Shown piece after piece: positions 25,049 through 36,248 of a stretch of DNA of 64,000 nucleotides. Both the position numbers and the translations under genes were made by a program. The stretch's first letter is position 1. The number at the start of each line of letters is the position of its first letter. The notes beneath the pieces are model-generated. The model ran no database searches. It saw only the letters and a program-made list of their open reading frames with translations, and was not told the DNA's origin. This DNA comes from Gigaspora margarita (lineage: Eukaryota; Glomeromycota; Glomeromycetes; Diversisporales; Gigasporaceae): the NCBI GenBank assembly GCA_009809945.1, contig WTPW01000198.1:413610-477609 (forward strand), read 5' to 3'.

Positions 25049-26156
25049 ATTTAATATATATATAATTGTTTTTTTAAGCTATTTTAATACAAATTTTATA
25101 ATGTTCTACTATATCAAATTTTAAGGTACAAAAATTGTAGCTTTTTTATTTGTCAAAAATTTTAATTAAACTCAAAAATTTTATGAGAAATTTTTTAATT
25201 GCTTTATGAAAATTTAATCTAATATTCTTTTAGATATAGAGAATAACATATTTCAAAACCAACATTATCTATAATAGGTTTTAAAATGCATTGATCTAAT
25301 AAAAATTTTTTAATTTTTATTTTTTTGATCAATAATGCTAAATACAACTTAATAAATTTTATTTAAATTCCAAAAAATTTTAAAAAATATGCAAATTGTT
25401 ATTTTGTACAATTTTACTTACTACACCAAGTTTAATTTTATCATTAAAAAAAGTTTTATATTTGGCTATGATTGTTAGTAGGTAATATAATTATCAAAAT
25501 TCTAGTGATCAATATTAGAAAAGTATACTGAAGATTCCTGAAAATAAGCAACTTTTTTTTGGGTGATTTTGAGCCCAAAAAATTAGGGTAGCTTATTTTA
25601 TAGGTGATAACTAGATTTTGGCCAATGTTAATCTAATTTGCTAAAAATGACAAAATCTATTTACTTTAATAACTTCTGGTCCAGCAATCAGAATTGAATA
25701 ACCTTATTTTTTTAGATGCACCTTACTGAGAGCTTCATTTTAAAAAAATGTTCATCCAAATTGGATTACTAGATGCTAAGATAATTGCCAAACCCAGTTT
25801 TTTTGCTTCTTAAATTTTAGGGGTTTTTGCTAAAAATATTAAGTATAACCTCTATATTAGGTGTTTGGTTTCTAAACAAACGCATATAAAAAGCTAACAA
25901 TGAACAAAAAATAACACATGCTAGAACTTTAGCTAATATTGCATTTTTATTATTAGTTTTCGCTTTGCAATATTTATTTACTTGAAAAAGCTATTAGTAT
26001 ATATAAATATAAATATAACAAAGGAGCATTAATTCTTCAGTTAAAAAAAAAAAAGTATCACAAAAATCAACTCAATTTAAAAAACCCACCTGCTCAAAAA
26101 ACCTCTCTGTTAACATAGTATTAAAAAAAATCTATAATTATTTTCTTTAATTATAA

Positions 26157-27680
26157 AATGCCAAAGAAACTCCTATACAGTTGAAGAAAAACATAAAGCC
26201 ATAGAATTGGCTTGTCAATCTTCAAACGCAAATATAGCAAGACACTATTTTCTGGATTTATCAATATTTGGTCATTGGGTCAAGAAATTTTTTCATAATC
26301 CCTCTTTCTCTTCTTTTCAAAGAAACAGACTAAGAATTAGCTTTGAATGTTATGCATTTTTTTCTGAAGAGGAGGCTAAATTTTACAAATAAATAATAGA
26401 AGTTTGCCAGAATGGTCTTGCCATTACTTATTCTAACATAAAGTTAAAAATAGCTAAAATTTTGGATAAGAGTGTTAAACAAACAAATAATATATCTAAA
26501 AAGCTTGCAATTAATAAATTTAAGCTCTTAACACACTGGCTTAGTCATTTTTTAAAAGGCCATGATTTTTCTCTTTGACGTAAGATCAAAATCATCCAAA
26601 AGCTATCAGAGAACCTAGAAAATTAACTACTTAACTTTTAGCAGTTTGTAATTTGTTTTTGTCAACAAAATGAATATCCCCTAGGATTGATTGCTAATAT
26701 GAATAAGACTCTAGTTTATTTTGACATGGTAGGTAGTTTGACCATAAATTCTAAAGGTTTGAAGACTGTTTATGTTCGAATGACCAGAAATGATAAAAAT
26801 AGGTTTATAGTTGTTTTGATTTGACTTGCTGATAGTAGAAAGCTACCACTTATTATTATCTTTAAAGGAAAGGTTTGGATATCAAGTATAGCATGATCTC
26901 TAGCCAGTGTAATAGTTTGGTTCCAAGAGAAAGGATGATGGATGAGAAAGGAATGGATGAATAAATAATGTATTAGAATAATAATGTGCAACCAAAACAT
27001 AATTCAAAAGCTATGCTAGTTTTAGATTCTTTTTCAGCTCATATCATGGACTAGGCAAAGGCTTTGTTTTGTTTAGAGAATACAGATTTGGCTGTTATTC
27101 CTAGGGGTCTTACAGGTATGTGTTAGCCTTTTGATATTAGTATCAACAAACCTTTTAAGGATAAGCTTCACAAGTGTTGGCATAGATGGATGTCAAATAG
27201 TGGTAACGGTCTTACTGAGAAAGAAAACTTGAAGCATACTGATTTAAATACAGTGTGTCGCTAGATTTTAAATGCTGGGAAGATATTTCTGAAGACATTA
27301 TCATCCAGTCATTCAAAAAATGTGGCATTTCTAATTGTTTGTTAGGAAGTGAGGACCACTTGATTTACGAATCAGATAAAGATAGTGAAAAAGAGAATTC
27401 TGATGAATACGATGAGGATTCTGACAAAAATGAAGATAAAAATTCTGATAAAACTGAAGATGAGAATTCTAATGAAAATGAATATGTGGATTCTAATGAA
27501 AATGAAGATGAGGGTTCTGGCAAAGACAATAAAGAGTCTAATAAAGACAACAACAAATCTGATAAATATAATGAATCTGATGATAATGACAAATCTAATA
27601 ATAAAATGATAAATACTCTAAGTAGCCAGAATGTTTTGTCTTTATCGATAGAGTGTGATTTTATATATTGTATAGGGTAA
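26157..27680 (+). pseudogene. Pogo/Tigger-type DDE transposase relic
   Basis: Fragments in several frames match the pogo-type DDE_1 transposase layout. An N-terminal helix-turn-helix-like region (EEKHKA, then SNANIARHYFLDLSIFGHWV about 26215-26275) is followed by ANMNKTLVYFDM (26690-26730), SKGLKTVYVRMTRNDKNRF, KLPLIIIFKGKVW, then LVLDSF (about 27020) and DISINKPF (about 27135). The usual first catalytic Asp in NMDET reads Asn here. The C-terminal tail 27360-27600 is an acidic Asp/Glu/Asn/Ser repeat within one 141-residue ORF (27255-27680). Many stops and frame changes in 26150-27250 show it is dead. Terminal repeats were not located. Confidence 0.75.
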
Positions 27681-28127
27681 GAATCATTTGAAAATATATA
27701 ATTTTACATATTATATAAAAACTAAATTTTCTTTATTTTATATCCCTTAAATAGAATATATGCAAAAATTTATTATTATTTGAATTTTTGCATATTAGTA
27801 TAATACTCAAATATAAATAATGGTTACAATAATAATAAAGTGTAATAAACCAATTTTACTGGTCATTTGCAGCATGTTTGTACTTTTATAAGCTTTATTA
27901 TAATTATTTATTTCTTTTTTTATTTTTTAAGTTTTTACAATTTTTTTATTTTTTTTAATGTTAAAATAAAATAAATAAAATAGATAAATAAATAAAAAAT
28001 AAATTAAAAATAAAAAAAGAACTGTAATTAAAAAAAATACTAAAAAATAAAATAAATATTAAAAAATAAAAAAAATTAAAAAAATAAAAAAAAAAGTTTA
28101 AAATAAAAGTATTTTAAAAAACACTTT
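27681..28127. repeat. A/T-rich low-complexity stretch
   Basis: Homopolymer-like T runs (27890-27960) then A-rich aataaaataaat sequence (27955-28130). The two halves are near complementary and could pair. Confidence 0.7.
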
Positions 28128-28734
28128 TACTAAAATGCACCTATGGTGAATTTCACCTAAGGTGAATTACACCTATAATAATTCATATATATAAAATTTC
28201 ACGGCTAATTACAATACTAAGTGACAACGGCTTATGTATTACTGAACCAATCAGATTTCAGGATCTCGTGTAATGTAATACAGTCAAAATTCAAAACAAA
28301 CGTTCATTTTATCAAAAAACCAAAAAAAATCGCCTATTCCTCAAAATTCGCATAGGAAACCACCTTCCTTTACTATATACCCCAAACCCTAACCCTAAAC
28401 CTGGTGCTCACCCTAACCCTAAACTAACAAAAACTAAACTTTATCGATGCACAGGCGACATTATCACATGTGTCGCATATAACTTAATTAAATATATTTT
28501 CTTATAGCAAAGATCTAATTAGATCCCTTTTTATTGAATATCACATACAAATATTATTGTATGTCATAGCAGAAATACAATGTACGAATTGTTTATATAA
28601 AAATTCATTTGTCATTATGCCTTGAATTATAAACATAACCAGTACTAACTCTAAATCGAGCCAGCCTAATAGCTATTGATGAAATGAGATCTACTAGTAA
28701 TTCTTAGATGAACTATTGTAAATACCATATTTTT
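28128..28734. repeat. Repeat with telomere-like core
   Basis: Starts with aaaatgcacctatggtgaat-type ggtgaa/ttcacc palindromes. It contains ccctaaccctaaac twice (28386-28425) and taatctc-like AT-rich flanks. Similar ccctaaccctaa cores occur in several other repeats of this window. Confidence 0.5.
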
Positions 28735-31700
28735 AAACATTATTAGAACAACAAGATTTGTGATGTCCATCTTGACCACAATTTCCACATATGTAAGAAT
28801 GTTTTTTCTTTCCTGAATATATTATATATAAATTAGAATAGAGAGTAGAGCAGCATTAAATAATCACAAAAGCATATATATACCTTGAGTAACAGAATGC
28901 AAAAGATTTTCATTGTTGTTTACTATCATACCATCATCAACTTCTAAGTAATTGCATACATTAAAAATAAAAATCAATAATCAAAGGGCAATAATATGCA
29001 CATACGAACCTTGTTCGTGCTCTTTGTTTTGCTCTTGTACGTGATGCGGCAATTGCTCTTGGTGCTGCACTTGCTCTTGGTACTGCACTTGCTCTTGGTG
29101 CTGCACTTGCTCCTGCCCTTGTTCATTAATTATTTGATTTTGCACATCATTTACTTTTGTAAAATTTTCACCTGTTATACTCATTCATTGTTCATTAACG
29201 CCATCTAAATTAATTAACTCGTTACTTATATTGAAGCTGCCTGTCCTTTGATTATACTATATATTAGTTGCTTCTTTAAGAACTTTCTTTCGAGCACCTG
29301 TTGAATTATTGAATGATGCTATACGCTTGTGACACTTCCTTCTTTTCATTCGTGATTGTAAAGGATTGCTGATTGTTCCATAAAAATCATTCTTATCATT
29401 TGATTGTATAATATGCCCTTCTTTTTCTGCAAGTTGCTTTTCCATCTCTTCAATGAATCGCTGGTGAAGCCTATATAATTCCTCAGTACATCTGGTTTCA
29501 ATTGCCAAATTTAATGTTTTTTTCATCAAGCCAAAACCTTTGCCATAAAGAGCCTGACTCTTCAATTGGTGTTGCACCTTGGGAGTAAAAACATACTGGC
29601 CACAAATTGAATCAATATAACAAAAGTCAACTCTAACTTCATGTTTGAATGTACCAAAACCTTGCCCATTGCGAATTGATATTGCATGTTCACTATTAAC
29701 CCCTACATTTTTTTCTATTACTCGATCATTAAACCATCGTTTAGCTATAATTCCAATATAAAACTGTGCTATGTTACTTTCCAATAAAACAGCAAAAAAA
29801 TGACAGCAAATTATACCACGATTGACAAGTGTCAAACATGTGCACAAGTGAACTGCATTATCAAGAAGAATGACATAATGAAACTTCTGCTGGTCTATAT
29901 GTGAAACTATCCATAGTTTTTTGATATTAGTGTGGCTTGTATCCTGAAGAAGTTCAGCTAGTTCAATAAGCTTTTCGTCATATAGGTTTTCGCTAAATAT
30001 ACCATCCAGTGTATTTTAAATAAAATAGCAATAAAACGAGCAGTTAATAACCAAACCAAATAAAATAAGTTACAAAAGTGTGTAAAAAAAAAAAAAAAAA
30101 AAAAAACTATAACGGTAAAAAAGTATACCATTTCATGACTATTCGTAATATGTCCTTATTGGCGTAACTCAACTTCTAAATTTGTATGATGGGCCCGATA
30201 ATACACACATTGATCCATTTGATAATGTTGCAATTTTAGCACTGCCAGTGTGAGAAATTTAGTGCAAACTCTATCGATTGCTATAAAATAAAAATCTCGA
30301 TATGATGTAAGCATAGTATGTGGAAGCTCACCAATAGTTTCATTCAATGGTACATATTGTGACTCTTTTGCTAGATGCCTTTCAATTGTACTTACTACCT
30401 CCATTAGTGATCTTGTTCCATTAAGTGATTTTTTAAGAATAGCATTGTAAACTTCAACTCTTTGTGTTGATTGAATACCACAATTAAAAAAATGATGCGT
30501 AAAAGCAAGAACCCAGGCTTCCCAGTGAGGATAAAGTTGATATTCAGGTAAGATTGTGCTTCAGAGTAACAATCCAGAACTCTTTGCCACTTTTGCTCAA
30601 AAATTATCACCGTAGTACTATTTCGTGCTTGACAAAAGCTTGAAAAAAAAAAGTTTTAAATTTTTCCTTGCCAAACTTGGAAAGAAAGTGCTTTTCAAGA
30701 TTTTTCTGGATATGAAACAAACAGAAGTGATGTTTTGTACAACTCTATATACTTTCAATTGCAGCTAACATAGCTGGATCTGCATCCGTGTAGACAACTT
30801 TGGGTGCCAACCCTCCTGATGCATTAAGTAATGCTTGTAATATCTATTCGAATGTTACTTTTTGTTCATCTAAAACTAAAGCTGTTGCAACGAGACGAGA
30901 CCGATTATGGTTGTCAATACAAACTACAACACACATTATCATGTTAAATCTATTTGTTTTACAAGTAGTGTCAAGTAAAACTACATCGTGAAATCGGCTC
31001 CAAATATCAACTTGCTTGGGATGTAACCAAATAAGACCAGAAAGGTGATTATCATTTCCTTCAAACTTTGCGTCAACATACCAACCGGGTTCTTCTTGTT
31101 TTTTTCTGCATTAGTTCTTTATATGCTGCTTCTGCATCACTCAACTTTCCTTTTTCTGCCTTGATTGTTTGAACGATATTGTATACGTTACGTGCATGGA
31201 TATATTTGTCTGGATATTTGCGAGTTAAAACATTAATAATCGATCTAGTATGCACATTACTTGCAGCAAGAAGCTCTATATCATCCCACATTTCTGGTGT
31301 AAGATGACGATACTAAGGTGCTGCCATTTGCACATTTTCAGTCATTGAATGTGATGTGTACTGATTATTCCTGAGATATGTATTTGGTTATCACTTTTCC
31401 ATCTTTGAAGATTAAGATGAAATGCGCACTCATTATTATCATGTGGTTTGTTTCTTTCTTCTAACACATGGGCTTTTTTTTGTGGTTCATAACGACGCCC
31501 TTTTGAACAATAATAGACACGATATCTAGGGATTCTGTCAGTTTTGTCCAATTCACTTTTTATTAAAGAAAATGCAAATCCTTGTTTACAACCATGTTTA
31601 GAAAGCCAACTAATACTAATTAGTACTAGAACTTGAAATGAACTTGAAAAGAACTAGAAAAAAAAATATATGCGAATAGTTCTTTTTACCTCTCAACTTC

Positions 31701-31958
31701 GTTCCAATCTTTAAAAGATTGTCCCTTATTTAAAGGATATAAACCTTCATTTTCGTTAGTTAAATCATTTACTTTGCAATTAGATAAACCAAAATCTTCC
31801 TCATTATTAACTATTAATTGGCCATTATTATCTAGAATTTCATCAAAAAAATCAATGTTATCATTATTGTTAAAGCAACATTCTAAGCTATCGTTACTAT
31901 CAAAGCATAATTCTAAGTCGTCAAACTCTAAATCATCAAATATATTTTCGTTTGACAT
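28735..31958 (-). mobile_element. Mutator-like (MULE) transposase, FAR1-DDE-SWIM-zinc knuckle, few lesions
   Basis: Cut-and-paste transposase read right to left. Acidic N-terminus from ATG 31958 (MSNENIFDDLEFDDLE), intron from a gtaaaa donor at 31689, then a FAR1-type DNA-binding segment WLSKHGCKQGFAF...RVYYCSKGRRYE...NECAFHLNL (31600-31340). The MULE core has VVLLDTTCKTNRF (first Asp), VVYTDADPAM (second Asp) and QSTQRVEVYNAILKKS (Glu). A SWIM finger follows (CTC...CCH, 29850-29800). The C-terminus is a Gln/Glu/His repeat (29000-29180) and a zinc knuckle CGNCGQDGHHKSCC (28780-28740), with small exons joined by gtatat/ttcag-type sites. In-frame TAG codons occur near 31316, 30853 and 30749, a TAA at about 30165, and one frame change near 30550 before YPHWEAWVLAF. 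Probably recently active but dead. Terminal repeats were not identified. Confidence 0.85.
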
Positions 31959-32059
31959 GAAAGTTATTACTAAATATGTAAAGAAGTTTGTGTAAATAAT
32001 TATATGTAAGAAAGCTTATGTAAGTAATCGCTAAACAAATAAATATGCAAGTAATTATA

Positions 32060-32216
32060 CGATCTATAAAATTTATAAAATTATAAAAATTATACTGTTA
32101 CACAATATCAAATCAAAATAGGTACAAAATCACTATTGGACGATTTATAAAATTTATAAAATTAAAATTATACTGTTATACAACATCAAATCAAAATAGG
32201 TGCAAAACCACCATGG
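32060..32216. repeat. Two tandem copies of an 81-bp unit
   Basis: Copies start at 32060 (cgatctataaaatttataaa) and 32141 (cgatttataaaatttataaa), with about 90% identity by eye. Followed at 32275-32310 by a tgcactgcagtgcacccc palindrome. Confidence 0.85.
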
Positions 32217-32540
32217 GTGCGTTTTATAATAATTGTTGATAAAAAATATATTAAAAAAAAGGAATTTATAATTTAGTGCACTATGCACTGCAGTGCACCC
32301 CATATATACTGTATTATACATCAATAAATAAATAATTAATTTGTTAATCATATTACATCACTGATTAAATGACTAATCGCTTTATTTATATAGTTCATTG
32401 TTATACCCAATTATTTTCTTTCTTACACTCAATCGTTTTGCTTTTATTTACACTATTCACTACTAATTTTTTACTACTTTCATATAACTGTTGTAATACA
32501 TTATCGTATTGTCTTTGTTCATAGATAACACTATTTTGTT

Positions 32541-32655
32541 GTTGTAATAAACACATTATCGCATGTCATTGTAATAAACACATTATCGCGTCATCATTGT
32601 AATAAACACACTAACACGTCATTGTTGTAATAAACACAATATTGCATTATCGTAT
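32541..32655. repeat. Four tandem copies of a 26-28 bp unit
   Basis: Unit close to cattgtaataaacacattat followed by cgcgt, starting at 32541, about 32569, 32595 and 32622. Copies differ by small substitutions. Confidence 0.85.
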
Positions 32656-33916
32656 TGTCTTGTCAAGAATAACCCATCCACTAATAAAATGCAGTTGTTA
32701 TACATAGCTCTTGATCCCATTTACTTGCATAGTTGCTACAAAAAGTTCATAACTTTCATTCAACCAGCCAAATCTAAAATAAATGAATGATGAACGTGAA
32801 AAAATGATCACAACTTACCTAATGAACCTGAAGAAATAGTGAATGAACCAGAAATTGACTTGGAAAGTTTCTTTGAATAGGCCTATAATGGTAGTGTAGA
32901 TATGGACGACCTATGTGTAAATATGAAAGCAGTAATATTAAAAGTGGGAAACAGTTTTGATAATTTCGATCAAGCTGAACAACATGTAAGACACTATGCT
33001 GAATTCAAAGGTTTCAAAATAAGAATGGGTCAGAACTCTGCAGTAGATAATGCTGAAGAGAGAAAGTTCAACGTAAAAGGACTATCTGTTGTCATCATTC
33101 TGGTCAATATCATCCAGCAAATCAAGCAAAGCCTGGAAATACAGTTAGGCAGGGCTGTCAATAGCACATCAACCTTTTGGACCAATTAAAAGAACCCAAG
33201 CTTTCGTGTTTATGTGACAACATTGATAGATAAACATAATTATAAAATGTGCCCTGAAGCATTACAGTTTGAAAAACAAAAGCATTCACAAAAGAAATGA
33301 GGAAGGATATCAATTTTTATATAAATAAGTATCATTTTGGGGCAACTTTGATTTGATGGATCCTCAAGCAAAAGTATTATCTTATCCAGTTATTCAAAAG
33401 GATCTGTATGTTAAAATTCAGAAGCATAAACCATCAGTACAATTTAACAAGAGTGATACAGCACGCCTTTATGAAAAACTATTAAACAAACAGTGCCAAG
33501 ATTAGTGTTCCGAAGTTGGGTTGGGTTCAGTTCGGGTTCGGTTTGGTTTCGGTCGAACCTGAACCTGAACTTTAAATTTTGCAGATCTTTGAACTCGAAC
33601 CTGAACCGAACCTAGAATTTATGAACCTGAACCAAACTTGAACTTGAAATATTTGTTCAGTCTGAGTTCGGTTTGAAGTTCATAAACATGTTCGGGTTCA
33701 GGTAGAGATGGGTTTCATGCATGCTCATGATTCCTCAATCATGCGCATGAATGCGCATTAATGCACTCAGATTTCATACTAAACACTTTCTTGATTAGAC
33801 TACTGCATATTGTGATCTTCAACTCTATATACACATGAATATATCACATGATGAAGCATAATTGAGGATTGCCAACGCTAAGGTGTGGCACATTCTACCT
33901 TTTTTTTCTTTTTTAA

Positions 33917-34215
33917 TAGCGAGTTCAAGCCCACGCTTATGTTGCAGCACATTTAACTTGTTACATACAACATCAATTTTTATAACAGCAAGTTCGAGCC
34001 CACGCTATGGTGCGGCGCATTCAACTCGGTACATACAATATCAATTTTTATAACAAAGAGTTCAAGCCCACGCTATAGTGCAGCGCATACACGACAACAT
34101 CAACATAAAATAACGAGTTCTAGTCCACGCTGTGTTGCGGCGCATACACGACAACATTAATATAAAATAGCGAGTTCTAGCCCACGCTATGGTGCAGCGC
34201 ATTCAACGTGTTCTA
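33917..34215. repeat. Five-copy tandem repeat inside the hAT element
   Basis: Copies at about 33919, 33987, 34056, 34112 and 34169 share gcgagttc(a/t)agcccacgct then (a)tggtgcagcgcat and a catacacgacaacat-like spacer. The unit shortens from about 68 to 57 bases. It is clearly richer in G+C than its surroundings. Confidence 0.85.
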
Positions 34216-34700
34216 CATGACAACAAGCAAGGCTAAACTTACTTGGTTTTTTACTAAACGCTTAAATTGATATTGTTTTCATCAGATTAGGAGAAATTGT
34301 CCTAAACTGAATATTAGACCTAAAATTAAGGTTCATTTTATTACTGTATGACTAATGTTTGACATGTTATCACTGTATTTTTCATTTACCGATAGTAATT
34401 TTAAAAAAAAATTACCATTCTAAACAACTTAAAATAAATCTCATTACTTTTCAGACTATTTAGACCAATTTATAAATCAATTAAAGTTGAGACCAGTATA
34501 ATTATCTGTTTGCTCCCCTTACTTTTTTCCATCCCCAAACCATCGTTGACGATTTTACTGACAAATTGAGGGATAAATTTCAAGGAGCCATTTTTAAATA
34601 AATCGTTTTAATTCATATCTATTGTATATTCGAATGTTTGTTATTTACAATAACTTCACATTTGAGAATGCTCGTTCACTAGTGAACTTCACATTTCATA

Positions 34701-34838
34701 TTATTTCTTACCAAACATTNACTTAATCAATCAATAAGGAGTTAAGGCCAACATAACCAACAATCAAACCNCNAAGCAAAAGNCAATTAATCATAAAACA
34801 TNCTTGGCAAATTGTCCTTCAATTTTACNTCCATTCAT
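34701..34838 (-). CDS. Small putative membrane protein, code 4
   Basis: 45 residues in genetic code 4, starting MNG and ending KMFGKK-like. The middle is strongly hydrophobic (WLLVMLALTPYWLI), one likely membrane segment. Its start overlaps the end of the preceding ORF (stop at 34825), as in translationally coupled bacterial genes. It contains several N positions. Function unknown. Confidence 0.45.
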
Positions 34839-35028
34839 TTTTTTGGCTAATTGTAAGAATACATTGTAAATACNGGTCATAATTTTTAATCATTATCTTT
34901 TTTGTGTTTAGCAAACTCTTTTTGAATACAAGCAAACAGTAATCAATGGCATATTTACTTATAGCCCNCAATACTCAAATATTTTCTTGCTCACACTTTA
35001 AACAGCGGCCCACAATTACTTCCATCAT
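34825..35028 (-). CDS. Short Cys-pair protein, code 4
   Basis: 67 residues from ATG at 35028, beginning MMEVIVGRCLKCEQENIW, then AISKYAIDYCLLVFKKSLLN. The CxxC pair resembles that of the ORF at 35369-35524. It begins two bases after the preceding stop. Function unknown. Confidence 0.5.
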
Positions 35029-35030
35029 TT

Positions 35031-35189
35031 TTACTTTTTACTTGGCTCATCCTTATAAATCGTTGCCACATGCTCTAATTCTCCACTTTTGCCCCAGGTT
35101 TTTTGCGTTTCTACCTCATTTAAAAATCCACTATATCAGGCCGTTTCACCTGTAAACTCATTAGTAATCTTTAAGATTACTTTTTTATA
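35031..35189 (-). CDS. Hydrophilic ORF, code 4
   Basis: About 52 residues with KVILKITNEFTGETAWYSGF then VETQKTWGKSGELEHV and ending DEPSKK. No ATG was seen at the left, so the start is uncertain. The even mix of charged and aromatic residues looks like a real folded protein rather than chance. Function unknown. Confidence 0.45.
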
Positions 35190-35232
35190 TTATTCATTAT
35201 TTTTTTTATATTTAACTATATAGATTTGCATA

Positions 35233-35367
35233 TTATTTTAAATTGTCTAATATTTGCCACACACTTTCAGTGGCTATTTGTCCGCTTTGTAAATGCTTCT
35301 TTAACTTGTCTAATAAAACGGAGTCTGGAATGAATTCCATATTTATAACTTTAACTTCACTTGTCAT
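35233..35367 (-). CDS. 44-residue ORF
   Basis: MTSEVKVINMEFIPDSVLLD then KLKKHLQSGQIATESVWQIL. Its ATG lies one base after the stop of the ORF at 35369-35524, a bacterial-type junction. Needs no special code. Function unknown. Confidence 0.5.
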   Translation of the reverse strand: MTSEVKVINMEFIPDSVLLDKLKKHLQSGQIATESVWQILDNLK

Positions 35368-35368
35368 A

Positions 35369-35524
35369 TTATTTTAATTCTACTTCAACAATTTTTTTCG
35401 CCTCATAATCTCTAAACTTATTCGCTAAACAACCATAACAAGCCCCTAAATTAGGATTTCAACNGACTCAAAATTGTTTGGTTTCTTTTTCCTTTTCACA
35501 ATAGATACATATTCTAATTGACAT
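35369..35524 (-). CDS. 51-residue Cys-rich ORF, code 4
   Basis: Starts MSIRICIYCEKEKETKQF and ends ACYGCLANKFRDYEAKKIVE plus five residues. Two CxxC pairs (CIYC and CYGC) could bind zinc as a small ribbon. TGA is read as Trp in the middle. Tight junction with the next ORF. Function unknown; a small DNA-binding or regulatory protein is a guess. Confidence 0.55.
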
Positions 35525-35669
35525 TTTTACTTTCTTTTTAACATTAAAATCACTATTCACAGTATAATTCCTAAACCTGCCATTCAGAAAAATATTGCTT
35601 TAATGATTTCTCAATGTTCTTTAATTCACTTATAAACTTTTACATAATACTTTGCTAGCATATTACTTA

Positions 35670-35852
35670 TTAGAAGCCTGTAATCATTTTGCNAACTGTT
35701 TTGATGCCTAAAAATATTAGGTAAAAACCCATGGGGAGTAAGAAAATAGGATTGGCTTGTAAAAAACCCATAAATCGCATTACTACTCCTTTGTCAGTTT
35801 CAAATAACAAATCTCACGAACTCGCTACTGCTTCTTTAATTTGGTCTAACAT
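35670..35852 (-). CDS. Small single-pass membrane protein, code 4, with internal Shine-Dalgarno start
   Basis: The long form begins at ATG 35852 (MLDQIKEAVASSW, 60 residues). A short form begins at ATG 35780 (MRFMGFLQANPIF, 36 residues) with aaaggag at 35786-35792, five bases upstream. The core LLPMGFYLIFLGIK is one membrane segment followed by a basic end KMITGF. Size and shape recall small virion or membrane proteins of filamentous phages, but nothing proves that. Confidence 0.55.
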
Positions 35853-35940
35853 AACTATAAATTGTCCATTTTAGGCCTGTTTTATGAAGTAGAGCCAGAG
35901 GAACGGACAACTCCTTTACTCGGACTGATTTCATAGGCAT
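35836..35940 (-). CDS. 34-residue ORF
   Basis: MPMKSVRVKELSVPLALLHK then TGLKWTIYSYVRPN. Overlaps the start of the next ORF by 17 bases. Very short, so support comes only from the compact arrangement. Confidence 0.3.
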   Translation of the reverse strand: MPMKSVRVKELSVPLALLHKTGLKWTIYSYVRPN

Positions 35941-36052
35941 GAGTTATTTTCTTTATTTACCAGGGACCTATTATTTTCAAGCTGTCGCTTTACTTCTTTT
36001 TCAGTATGGAGGGAACCAACATAACAAAAAAACCTGTGCCGTGTTTTTTCCC

Positions 36053-36240
36053 TTAATAATCAGCATATCTTTTAATCGCATTATCCGCAGACAAGCCGTC
36101 TCATGTATAACTACTACTGCTAATTTGTGAATGAATTTCTTTTAAATAAATGTGATTGTAAATCAATTCAAGTGGAACACTGTCTTGCCACTCTTGGCTG
36201 TCGCTACTCTCGTCACACTCCTCTAAGGGTTCATATTCAT
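36053..36240 (-). CDS. Acidic ORF, code 4
   Basis: Reads EYEPLEECDESSDSQEWQDS, then VPLELIYNHIYLKEIHSQIS and ends AIKRYADY. No in-frame ATG at the left. One TGA is read as Trp. Composition unlike the fungal repeats around it. Function unknown. Confidence 0.4.
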
Positions 36241-36248
36241 TTATTTTC

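Larger units (their letters stand above)
23635..25520. repeat. Large fold-back element, arms of about 430 bp
   Basis: The left arm 23635-24070 and right arm 25060-25520 are diverged reverse complements; for example gcaattttcataccttaaaa faces ttttaaggtacaaaaattgt, and atagccaaatataaaac faces its mirror near 25460. The 1 kb between the arms contains hairpin H copy 2 and a small MITE, both later arrivals, plus a ctctaaccctaa core (24176). Confidence 0.75.

Noticed and set aside
27365-27609. Ser/Leu-rich minus-strand ORF and a Met/Lys-rich second-frame ORF
   Set aside because: Other frames of the acidic tail of the pogo-type relic.
28380-28425. Chromosome end suggested by ccctaaccctaa
   Set aside because: Only two to three repeats, interior to the sequence, and the same motif recurs in many dispersed repeats.
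28996-29208. Leu/Val-rich plus-strand ORF
   Set aside because: Antisense of the Gln/Glu/His repeat of the MULE tail.
30800-30991. Plus-strand ORF of 63 codons
   Set aside because: Antisense shadow of the MULE catalytic region.
33862-34053. 63-codon ORF
   Set aside because: Falls in the tandem repeat 33917-34215; repetition creates the frame.
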